Part shown: in pieces, positions 54,685-64,000 of the stretch
Layout of the letters: the number at the start of each line of letters is the position of its first letter
How positions within the stretch are numbered: position 1 is the stretch's first letter
Assembly (NCBI GenBank): GCA_934045075.1
Contig: OW203730.1
Location: forward strand, 7,576,785 to 7,640,784
Origin: Yponomeuta sedellus
Lineage: Eukaryota; Arthropoda; Insecta; Lepidoptera; Yponomeutidae
Length of the DNA: 64,000 nucleotides
Reading direction: 5' to 3'
Program-made: the position numbers and the translations under genes
Notes under the pieces: model-generated
What the model was told of the DNA's origin: nothing
Seen by the model: only the letters and a program-made list of their open reading frames with translations
The model's database searches: none

Positions 54685-55040
54685 ACTTCGTACCGCCTAA
54701 CAGTCGATTCTTTAATTTTTATTTTTAATTTTTTCTCCGTAAGAACCATCCTCGGACTTCAAGGAATATTCTAAAATAAGAATTAGCGAAATCAGTTCAG
54801 CTGCTCTCGAGATTTGCGCTTACCAACACATTCGGGGATTCATTTTTATATTATAGACTAGCTAATCCAGTGAACTTCATACCGCCTGGCAGTTGATTGA
54901 TTTTTGAAATTTTCTTTCCGTAAAAACCATCCTCGTACTTCAAGGAATATTCTAAAAAAAGAATTAGCGAAATCTGTTCAGCTGCTCTCGAGATTTGCGC
55001 TTACCAACACATTCGGGGATTCATTTTTATATTATAGAAG
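54685..55040 (-). repeat. Tandem pair of R-family repeats
   Basis: There are two head-to-tail R copies (54685-54860 and 54862-55040), joined at tattatagactagctaatcc. They differ by scattered changes, for example cagtcgattc against cagttgattg. An S1 SINE start (54595-54680) abuts the left copy. Confidence 0.7.
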
Positions 55041-55110
55041 CTATCTTCACATATCGCCGATTTCGGAATTAGTATATGAGTATAAGAAGTCTATGAGTAT
55101 ATGTAATAAG

Positions 55111-55189
55111 AATCCCCATTGCCAATACTAAGATACGCCAATGGGGATTTGTGGACAAAAAGTTAACAAATCCCCATCAATGGGGATTT
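55111..55189. repeat. Cluster of aatccccatt motifs
   Basis: aatccccatt (55111), its reverse aatggggattt (55140), aaatccccat (55168) and atggggattt (55180) lie within 80 bp in alternating orientation. The last two form a 10-bp-arm, 2-nt-loop palindrome. Confidence 0.75.
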
Positions 55190-55366
55190 TCAGTGGGGAA
55201 CCCAAAATCTTGTGCCATAGACTAGTGTTCGGTATCAAAGTAGGTACTCCGAAACAGCTTCACTGATTTTTATGTTTTTTTTTGTGTATATTTGATATTT
55301 TTGTCTGAGAGTAGGTCTAGGAATAGGTCGTAGGTTAATTCTTAAGCCAAAACAACGTTTGTAGAG

Positions 55367-55625
55367 CGGTGGTAGCTCAGTGGGGACAACAATGGGCTCG
55401 GAAGTGAGAGGCCCACCGGATGCACCGGAGACATTCTAAGTTATCTGCATTTGTGAAGTAGCAATACCACTCGCTAACTGTGAAGGAAAACATCGTGAGG
55501 AAACCTGAGTGTATGCGGTGTTCAAATACCTCAGCGCTTGAAATTTCCAATCCGCGGTGGGCACGCGTAGTAATTAAGCCCAGCCTCTCTCTGTGAAAAG
55601 GCATGTAACTTGTAGTGGGACGTTT
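55367..55625 (+). repeat. S2 SINE
   Basis: The head gcggtggtagctcagtgggg, caatgggctcggaagtgaga is followed by the S2 body with catcgtgaggaaacctgagt and ccgcggtgggcacgcg. It lies about 280 bp upstream of the secreted-protein gene at 55910. Confidence 0.75.
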
Positions 55626-55838
55626 AGTACGCTACATAAATATTATGTACATTGAACTCTTTGTAACTGTTAAAAAATACTTTGCTTTATTCATTAATTA
55701 TATAATAAGAGGCATTCCACAATCTGAAAATTTGCACAAAGCTTTGTCATAAAAACTAGCACAATAAACAATAAAAAAAACTAAACTAAATTAATCATAA
55801 ATACCACCCCGGGACACACCCGAAACTCTAACTGTTTG

Positions 55839-55909
55839 AATAAAAACTGTAGCTAAGGCTTTCATTCAGAGCTTAGCCATCTGTGTTTCACCAAGATTTT
55901 TAATTTCAG
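55839..55909 (+). promoter_or_regulatory. Probable core promoter and 5' UTR of the 55910 gene
   Basis: A TATA-like aataaaaac at 55839-55847 lies about 28 bp before an initiator-like ttcaga (A at 55868). A 42-bp leader to the ATG would follow. An alternative is a 5' UTR intron, because tttcag directly precedes the ATG. Confidence 0.4.
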
Positions 55910-58440
55910 ATGTACAAACAAACACTGATTCTCCTAGCCGTAGTTGCTTCAAGTTTTTCAGCTGAAATATCTCAACCGTACTCGCTACTGGAAAAGCAAG
56001 CTTCGTTTAACCCGGATCTGAGGACTGAGGCTGTGGAATCACACGGGATCGCTAAGAAGGAGACCCGGGATGACTTACATCCGGTGTTCATAGAAGGCCG
56101 GGCGAGGATCCAGCCGGTAAACCCGGACCGACCTGTCATTAAACATAACGACATGCTTAGTGATCAGCCCGCCCTGCCTCAAACTCAGCCGCAAGAGGTC
56201 GACCGAGTTGTGAGTATTACAAACATAAAAACACTGAAATAATGAGCAAATATTACCTACATAGCGTTCGTGGCCTAGTCGAACCGAGTGATTGGAATCA
56301 ATCACTCAAGTTACGCAAGTCAGGTGCAGGATAGGTGACTGTCCCTTTACTACCGCTAGTGTCATTTTTCCGAGCGCTTCCGTGCTTCGCAAGTCAGTTA
56401 AGCCGTAGGTGCCGGCTGTCCTGTAATGGCAGTCGTTAAGCCATGTCAGAGGGATTATAGGCGGCTTGATAACTTGTGACAGTAAGGCCCGCCACTGTCT
56501 TATAAAACCTCCACCAATCCGGACTTGGCCCCCGTGGTGGAGTATGGCCTAATCTTCCTGCGATGCAGCAAGAGACCCGTTCCCCAGCAGTGGTAATTAC
56601 AAACCAGGCGGGCCTAAGATTGCCTAAGAAGCCTAAATTAAATAATGTACATGTACCTCCAATGCGTGGAACCTAAGTTGGACCCGCCTCTCAGTAGTCG
56701 CATTTCGCGAGTCCCTTTTTTGATAGGTAGTGTAATTGCCAGTTCTGAAAATTTGAATTTCGAATAGTAAATAGTTAACTGTCTCTTCCACAATTACATT
56801 CAGAAACTGGCCTTGTCCTTTTCCGCTAAAGAATACATAAAAAAGTTTTCGTTTTGAAAATAATGGCACACTGGCAGCCATTCCAATGAAAAATAAAACA
56901 ATGAGATTTGTTTTTATAAAAGTATCGGCTGTAACAGACTATTTTGTAGCCATGCAGTATTTCTTAGCAAAGAGTTCTGAATGCCGGTTTTAGATGATGA
57001 TCTCGGATTATAAGGGTCCCGTATTTTTTCTTTTTCAGGATATGCAGCACGTACCAATCTACGGGCCAACAGAAGTAACTTATCCCGATGTTCCTTATGC
57101 ACCGGGTTATGGTTACGATTCTGGCTATGGTGCAACAAACAGGTAACTAAACAAAAAAAAGATTCTTTTCAGGGAAATTTTCACATTTTGTTACGTAAAC
57201 ACAAGTGTATAGCTAAATTTTCCTTTGCTATTTTTGCCATTACAAACTCCACAATCGTCAGTCAAAATAAATTAAAAAGTTATAACTTATTGGGGTCAAA
57301 TGGAGTTGGTGGGGTAAAATTATGTGTACACATAATAATTCATTTAGTTTGTAAAATATGCGTGTACATATGTACACGCATATGTACGTGTACATATGCG
57401 TATATATATATATATATATACAGTATATACTTAAGTACATAAAATTTAATTAGATTTAATTTTATTAGTTTTTGCTGATAGGTATGGGGTTTGTATTAAT
57501 AAAGACTAGTATAATCGTAAATGTTACTTCACTCTTGTGCGTCTTGTGCGCAAAATGTGTAAAATTCATTGGATTCACTGTACTTACAGACTTAAAAACT
57601 TGAATTTGTATAAGATCAATTTGATAACTTTTTCACAGAGAAAGCTTATGAGCTTGTTACTTTTGGCAACTTACTTAAGATGAAATGTTTTCAGTATGAT
57701 TAATTTTGTTTCTTTGTTTCAGTTACGATATGTACGGCAATAGCCTAAATGGATACATTCTTGAGCCTGACACCTCAGTCCTCAGTTTACTATGGAGCCA
57801 GCTTCCTGATTCAAGAGTAAGTTTCTTACGGCACGCTATCAATTTGAAAATGGTAGTACCCTCACTTTAATCTTGGCATGAATACAAAATAAAATCCCAC
57901 TACTAATATAAGTTTTAAAGTTTGGATTTCTGTTTGTCAACATTATTGTTGCAGTTAATGGGGTTAAAATATAGTAGGCTCTACTCTGCTTATTCTGTCA
58001 CATTTATTTTTACTTCATTTAGATTCATAAACCACTTTGTTTAGTTATAAGAATTAGCATTATTTTTTTCTGTACTTTAGATTGTAAAATTTATTTATGG
58101 GAATGTTTCTTGTTTGTAATAGAGAATATACTCATATTATCTTTGTTTATTCCAGGCGCTGGTCGGTTTCTTCGGCAGGACCCTAGCGTGGGCTTTCAAC
58201 AGTATTTTCGTTATACTCCTCGGTTCACTCCTCACCGTTGGCGTCTGCTCCTACACCAATATCTGCTCCATTCAATTCCATGGAGTAGGCCCTATTCATG
58301 AAGAGATGAGGTCACTGATGACCCCTGAGAGGCTGGAGAATATCAGCCACGCTGCTGACTTCGTCAAGACCGCCATTAACAAGTACCAGAAGATTCAAAA
58401 AGTGGATAATGTTAGGAACAGGCGTTCTATCTTTTTCTGA
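55910..58440 (+). CDS. Secreted/membrane protein of an unnamed insect family, member A
   Basis: Four exons (55910-56209, 57039-57142, 57723-57816, 58156-58440) join in phase into 260 aa. A signal peptide is clear (TLILLAVVASSFSA, residues 5-18). Exon 1 codes a Pro- and charge-rich region without Cys. Exon 2 codes a Tyr/Gly/Pro-rich stretch (YAPGYGYDSGYG). Exon 4 codes a hydrophobic segment (IFVILLGSLLTVGVCSY), a CSYTNICSI Cys pair and an amphipathic end (FVKTAINKYQKIQ). Member B at 59815-61622 shares the hydrophobic segment, the two Cys and this end, in the same exon position. The Cys-flanked hydrophobic segment could be a membrane anchor or a buried helix. Function unknown. A 5S-derived SINE sits in intron 1, directly after exon 1 (56267-56605). 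ATTAAA follows the stop near 58494. Confidence 0.82.
56267..56605 (+). repeat. 5S-rRNA-derived SINE (S3)
   Basis: cgtggcctagtcgaaccgag, ggataggtgactgtcccttt, then gccggctgtcctgtaatggc and the tail ccccagcagtgg. It lies 58 bp after the exon 1 donor of the 55910 gene. Confidence 0.75.
57358..57426. repeat. Short palindromes and (TA)n
   Basis: tgcgtgtacatatgtacacg followed by ca is palindromic. A second gtacgtgtacatatgcg and a (TA)n run follow. It lies in intron 2 of the 55910 gene. Confidence 0.7.
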
Positions 58441-58629
58441 GCCAAATTTGTGTTTTCTTTTATTTAGTGTAGTTATAAAATGTACTTATTGATATTAAAT
58501 AATGAGAGATAATTATTTCATTAATTGACTATTCTTAGGACTTAATAATCATAAGAATATTAAAATTTCATTACACTTTATAGAAATCGTTTTTTATGAT
58601 ACCTACTTTTAAAATAAATAAATTTACTT

Positions 58630-58905
58630 TGGACATGTGGAGAGGATGAAGGAAGAAAGATTGACGAAACAAATATATATTGCGAATGTGAGTGGAAGGG
58701 CTGGTAATGGACGTCCCAGACTTACATCGACCAAATAGGGGATGTATTAGCAAAGGGAAAAATAAAAAGTACCCGGAACCGGCGTGCGTGCATGCAACGA
58801 CTTATTATGAACCTTGATGAAGCGAAGGTGAATTGTCAGGATCGTGGCAAGTGGCAGTCCCTGGTCTCTGCCTACCCCTCTGGGATACAGGCGTGAGGTT
58901 ATGTA
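58630..58905 (+). pseudogene. LINE ORF2 C-terminal remnant
   Basis: FGHVERMKEERLTKQIY, then NGRPRLTSTK, a stop, and a decayed end closing in ccctctgggatacaggcgtg. This is a common LINE ORF2 ending, broken by stops. Confidence 0.6.
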
Positions 58906-59038
58906 TGTATGTTTTAAAATAATTATGGCCTGCTAGCCATTTTAACTTTTAGTTTTAAAAATCTTACAGGTTGCTGGGCGTTTCTTTATTTAAGGTCTAT
59001 AAAAATCCAATGGCCAATTAGTATGGGATTTCCATATT

Positions 59039-59600
59039 TATATGAGCATATTTAGGATTCCGTAGTCAACAAGAAACCTTAATAGTTTAGCCAAGACCGG
59101 TGTCTGTCCCTCTGTTAGTGCTCAGTCTGTCCCTCTGTTAGTGCTCTCTAGCTCAGAGACGATCAGTACGATAAAATGGCAGAGAAAAGTCTAAATTGAA
59201 TTTATTAGCAGGATCTAAATAGCAGAAAATGTATCGTTGGATTTGTCGTTTAAAAATATTGTTGATGTAGGAAGATATTATTTTGATTTTGGGTCCAAAT
59301 ATTAACCATTAAAGCGCATTTTTTTGTCCCAGTAAGGCGCCTCCCTCCCTCTCCTGGTTAAGTGGTTGATTGTAGGGACGTGAAAAAATCAATGGCACTT
59401 ATAATGAACTTAAAAAGGAAACTATCACGGCTAAGTAGACGTTACAAGTTAACGACTAATAGGCGACCATCCATGACCAATCCATTGAAAATAATGGTGA
59501 TGAAGTTTTTAGTTTTGTAAAGCAAATAAAACCCCCTCTTTCTATGGAATCATACATTGCGTGTGAACCGACATGCACTTGGCCGGCTTTTTAAGCCTAA
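59039..59600 (+). repeat. Dispersed repeat (G family), diverged
   Basis: It starts ttaggattccgtagtcaaca and ends acatgcacttggccggcttt, as in 42726-43293, with a tandem duplication of tctgtccctctgttagtgct near 59103-59150. Confidence 0.55.
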
Positions 59601-59814
59601 AAGCGAACATTTTTGTTCGATAATTGCCCCACTTTAAGTAGAGCGATCCACCTCTCCCAAGTTAAACGTTGTTTGTAGAAAAAGTTTAGAAAATCTCACA
59701 CACACACACACACAAAAGAAACAAAGAAAAAACCAGATAACTTAATAAAACAAATTTTATTCCACAAATAAATTACTTAACTAACTATAGAGAACGCATC
59801 GTTAAACATATCAA

Positions 59815-61622
59815 TCAGTTCTTCTTCAGAACCTCGTTCATAGCCGCGTATTTATCGTAAGCAGACTGCAAGAAACTTTCGATCTCGTCCATATAAGGTA
59901 CAGTGACGATGGCTCTACTGTCTCTCCCGAAGAAAGGCCTGTAGATGGTCAAAGTACAGTAAGGGGTGAAGGCACAGAAACCGAAGACCAAGCCGACTCC
60001 AAGGAGGACGAAGACTCCTTTAGTAACTACCCATTTCCCGACGGACAAAGCCTTAGAAGCCACGCAGGCTAGAACAGTCTGGAAAGAAGGGAAAAGTATT
60101 AGAAGAATTGACTAAAAGTGATATATTTAGAGCTGCATTTCTTTCTAATTATAACTGGTTTAGAGAATATTTTTATGTAATTCATTTTATATTTTTAAGA
60201 TTATGATGAATTCGGGTCTGGATTCGTCTAGTCTGGTTGTATCCAGCTTACGCAGAATGTAAATAAATATAAATAAAAAAAGTACTGTGTTGCTCTTCTA
60301 GAAAAAAGTTAAACATGATTTGGTGCAATTAAATTGATTTAGATTTTGCATCGGCCGCGTCTGCCTAATATACATAAATTATAACTTATAAATTTATGTA
60401 CCTTCAGATATTTACAATTTAATATTTATATAAAATAAAAAATATAATTATAATATTTATCTATAATATAAAAAAGAATCGCTGAATGTGTTCGTAAGCG
60501 GAAATCTCTAGAGCAGCTGAACCGATTTCGCTAATTCTTTTTTTAGATTATTCCTTGAAGTACGAAGATGGTTCTTACGAAGAGAAAAATAAAAAAAATT
60601 TAAAGATTCTACTGTTTGGCGGTACGAAGTTCGCTGGGTCAGCTAGTATATTATAATTATGTTTTTTTATTTCAAATCTCGTGTCACAGTTTTTACTACT
60701 GAACTCCTGCAAAATGAATTAAAAAATTTGCAAAATGAATTAAAAAATTATATGATTGGTTTTGTGTATACCGTGTAGGTCTGACAATTGGTAAAAGGCT
60801 AATTATTATGTCATATCAACGTTTGCGAGGTCGGCTAGTAATTCATAATAAAATGAATAATCTATAATAATAATAATCATCATCTATACAGTCTATTTAT
60901 TCTTACTTGGCTAATTTAGTAAACAAGATTCTAACCTCAAAATCGATATTGCATGCCAAAAATAGATATTTTCTCGCAAGTTCATGTACTTTGATTATAA
61001 ATTTGGCAACGTGTTATCTAAAATAGTGTTCCGGGTTACTTCATTTAAGAATTATGGCAGTTTTTGACCGAAAAGTCATACTTTGCTGGTAGAATCTTGT
61101 TAACTAAATTAGACAAGTAAAGATAAATAGACAATACATGTAAATTATGTGAGAAGAGCCCCTGGTAGGCAGAATGCCTCCTCCAAGTACAGCCACGTAT
61201 CTCTATCCTGTCTATATCCGATTTGAGAAATAAGCGCAAAAATTTACCATATGACATGACAGTCACGTAATACTCACAGATGGGCTGGGAATGTAGTCCC
61301 AAAGAGACACGTCACTAGAATCGTATTCAGCTACGGCATACTGGTCACTGGGGACGATTTGGTATCTGCAAAAAAAATCATACCTTGTAGACCTTGTCCA
61401 TAAAGAGCACTTTTCTTACAAAAAACAAAACAATGTCTCAAGTTTTGAAATCAAGTATACTCACTCATAAAGCGTGTTCGGAGGCAGCTCGCTGATAGGC
61501 TGGATTTCGTTATATCCTGTCAGGCTTCTATGTTCAACAGGGATGATATAAGCCGGACCAGCCGCAGCCGATGCCATGCTAATGAAGCCGATCAAAGCGA
61601 TGAAGTTGATAACGCTGGCCAT
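59815..61622 (-). CDS. Secreted/membrane protein of the same unnamed family, member B
   Basis: Three coding exons (61465-61622, 61278-61365, 59815-60078) join in phase into 169 aa. The signal peptide is clear (MASVINFIALIGFISMASAA). A Tyr/Pro-rich spacer follows. Exon 3 then codes a hydrophobic segment (VFVLLGVGLVFGFCAFT), a CAFTPYC Cys pair and the end FLQSAYDKYAAMNEVLKKN. It matches member A in the hydrophobic segment, Cys pair and C-terminal helix but lacks A's long N-terminal region. The gene is convergent with member A; stops are 1.37 kb apart. The acceptor ttctag touches the ATG, so a 5' UTR intron is expected, with a donor GTACGT at 61969. AATAAA (minus) lies at 59756-59761. Function unknown. 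Confidence 0.82.
60455..60655 (+). repeat. R-family repeat in intron 2 of member B
   Basis: It contains cgctgaatgtgttcgtaagc, agcagctgaaccgatttcgc and ends gttcgctgggtcagctagta. Confidence 0.75.
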
Positions 61623-61969
61623 CTAGAAAGGAAGAAAAAAAACATTAATTTTAAATGCGGATGACACTTTATTCAATTTGTAATCTAGAGTGATATTTTG
61701 TAGTTGGGAAACAAGGGTAATATTTCCGGTGTGTCCAGATGAGGTGAGAAAGTATTGGTCAGCGATGATTAGAAAATATCCTTCCGGGACATGCAGCTGA
61801 CTGAGATAATAATATGACCAATAAGTATACCTAAAGGATAGGTATATTCTGCGTTACCCACCAGAAATTACACAAAGCATACTGCGAGTAACAATGTTAA
61901 AGATAGTGAAAAAAAAAGAAGAGAAAATAAAAAGTTGAAAGGAAAAGTAAGAAGATATCTCTGACGTAC

Positions 61970-62069
61970 CTTGATGTTTGTTGCAAGTAGGTTTCACTGT
62001 GTTTATATGATGTTACACCTGGCAGGCACTGTTTTTGAATGATAATGCATTTACTCAAAACTAAATATA
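61970..62069 (-). promoter_or_regulatory. Probable core promoter and noncoding first exon of member B
   Basis: On minus, TATATTTA (62069-62062) is followed 30 bp downstream by the initiator TCATTC (A at 62040). A leader of about 70 bases then meets a donor GGTACGT (exon end 61970). The first coding exon's acceptor is directly before the ATG at 61622, giving a 5' UTR intron of about 350 bp. Confidence 0.55.
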
Positions 62070-62367
62070 AATAGTAATACACAAAGTTCATTAAATAATA
62101 AGGGTCCCTAATGAGGTTACCCTAAAAGAGAGTACAAAATGTGACTCACGTAAATTACATCAATATTACAATAGAACGTATGACGTTAATCATATTCATT
62201 AGTTGAAAGGAAAGATTTAACTAATATTCTGCATTAGTAAAACAGTTTTTCAAAAACCTATTGCACATGTAGAGAATGAAAATGGTAAAGAGTGACTTGC
62301 TGCTTACAGAGGTAGACAATTTGAGCCTGTCTTTGTAAGTATTGCTGCTTATTCGCTCTCTAGGCGT

Positions 62368-62450
62368 GAGTTGGCCCCCGTAGTGGAGTATGGCCTAACC
62401 TTCGTTGCAGGAAGACACCCGTGCCCCAGCAGTGGGGACACAAGGGTTGA
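62368..62450 (+). repeat. 5S-SINE tail
   Basis: ggcccccgtagtggagtatg, then gtgccccagcagtggggaca. Confidence 0.6.
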
Positions 62451-62649
62451 TGTCGATCGATCGATATCAAGGCGTGAGTTCATACCACAGAACAGAGAAT
62501 CTAATCTCTGGTTCACACTCACGCCTGTTTTCCAAAAGGGTATACAGAGACAAAGGTTTGCCTCTTAACATGACTCAGTCATACCTCTTTAGCTTTATGC
62601 ATGCTCTCCAGATTTGAGTACTTATATTACCATTTATCAATAAGCATGT

Positions 62650-63630
62650 AACTGTATGCATGCTCTTCGGTTTCAATTACTTCCTATCCCTTTATCGTAG
62701 TCCCTAATATCGACGTTTGTTCATTTGGTTTCTTTCCGGCCTTTACACGGTGTGCTTCTTTCATCAGTTTCTCATGCCATTAAACTGTCTGCAGATCCGA
62801 TCCAAAAATATATTTAATTCTCAATTCTATTCTATAAAAGCATTTTCAGACCACAATGTTCTGTAGTTACATGATCTCTGCGCATCCTCAGTAAGTAATA
62901 CCCTACAGACTGCATAACGTGGCCGAAAACCAGCGTTTCATAGACATGAAAAAATATAATTTAAGGTAGGTTCCAGTGTGCAATAAAGACTGCTGAAATC
63001 TGACTGATTAGGAAAATCGCTGTTATGTAATTAGTAATTAAAAATACCATATTAAAACTTTTAAGTATAGTCGGAACTGAAAAAAAAATCCGAAAAGGAT
63101 ACATAGATAAAGAAAACTTTATAAACAAAATATTCTAATAATCTAATGCAGGAGTTGCATTAGACCTGCCGCCTTTGGCAGAAGCTTTAGGTTTTAGGCC
63201 TCAAAGTACTGGAACGAATATACCGCCACGTTTCCACCGAGTTCAGTCAATAGTCACTTTCCGAGTGCACTTTAGAAAGCAGCAGCTAAACCAGCAAAAA
63301 ATGTTGCTCTAGTAATGTCGAATAAATGATCAATTTTACTTCGGACATTCAAACATTGTAAGTAATATACATCCACATGAACATCTGAACATCCATGATA
63401 CGAATACCAATTTACTGATGTAATTATTTGAATACAATTCAATTTTAATCCCTATTGAAGTTTATTGTTTTACTCCCGGATATGTTGAGATATAATATTC
63501 GATTGCGCAATATTTACTATTGTTTAATAAACTGTCTCTTTTAGTACCTACGTATAACCCCAGATTGATTTTTATTTCTTACCTCAATCTCCGAATATAA
63601 AATACACGAATATAAAATATATTAAATAAT
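62650..63630. other. No gene seen
   Basis: AT-rich sequence without recognised exons or repeats. Confidence 0.45.
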
Positions 63631-63636
63631 TAAATA

Positions 63637-63868
63637 TCCCTGATGGACATATTACACAGATCTCGTTAGCCCTATACTAAGTACAACTAAATGACTTGTG
63701 TTATAGGTGCTAACTCGACGATAGATTTAATACAATAAATACAGAGATACATCCAAGACCCGGGACAAACTAGAAAAGTTCGTTTCCTAGTTTGACCCAG
63801 CCGGGGACGAACCCGAGACCTTCGGTTTTACAGTCAGCGTGCCAAACCGCTGCGCCACCGAGGCCGTC
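63637..63868 (-). repeat. tRNA-headed SINE (S4)
   Basis: On minus the head is gacggcctcggtggcgcagc with B box gggttcgtccccg. The body matches 9637-9910. This copy is uninterrupted and gives the reference for the split copy. Confidence 0.75.
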
Positions 63869-64000
63869 ATCAACGTATGATTAACATTATACTTAGGTAT
63901 AATCAAATACAATTTATAATAATACTAGCTGAACCCGCAAACGTTATTTAGCCATTTTATTTTACCAACGATCTACTCACAGACCTACCAAAATTACCCA

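Noticed and set aside
57188..57442. Overlapping ORFs on both strands
   Set aside because: They arise from tandem TA and palindromic tacaca sequence in an intron.

Overview
The window is animal genomic DNA, almost certainly from a moth or butterfly. Its genes are split by GT-AG introns, it is AT-rich, and it is packed with short interspersed repeats that look lepidopteran (several tRNA-headed SINEs, a 5S-rRNA-derived SINE, LINE 3' tails, fold-back elements). The species call is an inference. No bacterial or organellar signal was seen.

Six host genes could be assembled exon by exon with reading phase kept at every junction. Left to right they are: Polr1H/RpI12 (RNA polymerase I subunit A12, minus, 8241-12487, 3 coding exons, 119 aa); Prp18 (second-step splicing factor, minus, 13999-19750, 7 exons, 342 aa); a secreted chymotrypsin-like serine protease (plus, 26046-28528, 5 exons, 258 aa); Mlh3 (meiotic MutL homologue, minus, 28636-40382, 13 exons, about 1407 aa); and two convergent, distantly related genes for small secreted or membrane proteins of an insect family I cannot name (plus 55910-58440, 260 aa; minus 59815-61622, 169 aa).

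Between Prp18 and the protease lies a complete I-group non-LTR retrotransposon (19960-25115). It has both ORFs intact, a UAAUG overlap between them, a poly(A) tail and a 12-bp target-site duplication. A 5'-truncated relative with its own 13-bp duplication sits inside the last intron of the protease gene. The transposon lies about 200 bp from the Prp18 start codon, in the opposite direction.

1-8240 has no convincing gene: SINEs, a GC-rich island at 3.8-4.0 kb that may be a first exon or promoter, a broken THAP-domain fragment and a CT microsatellite. 40.4-55.9 kb is gene-poor and repeat-rich. It holds a 5'-truncated LINE next to the Mlh3 start, fold-back elements, and a 48.3-49.9 kb cluster of nested palindromic modules that includes a terminal-inverted-repeat element carrying the start of a recombinase-like ORF. 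62-64 kb is again SINE and LINE debris.

The Mlh3 and protease genes are convergent, with stop codons 107 bp apart and poly(A) signals that interleave, so their 3' ends probably overlap. A recurring oddity is near-perfect hairpins with very short loops at several unrelated places. The best candidates for undescribed biology are the palindromic module cluster, the tRNA-centred dimeric SINE and the paralogous secreted-protein pair.
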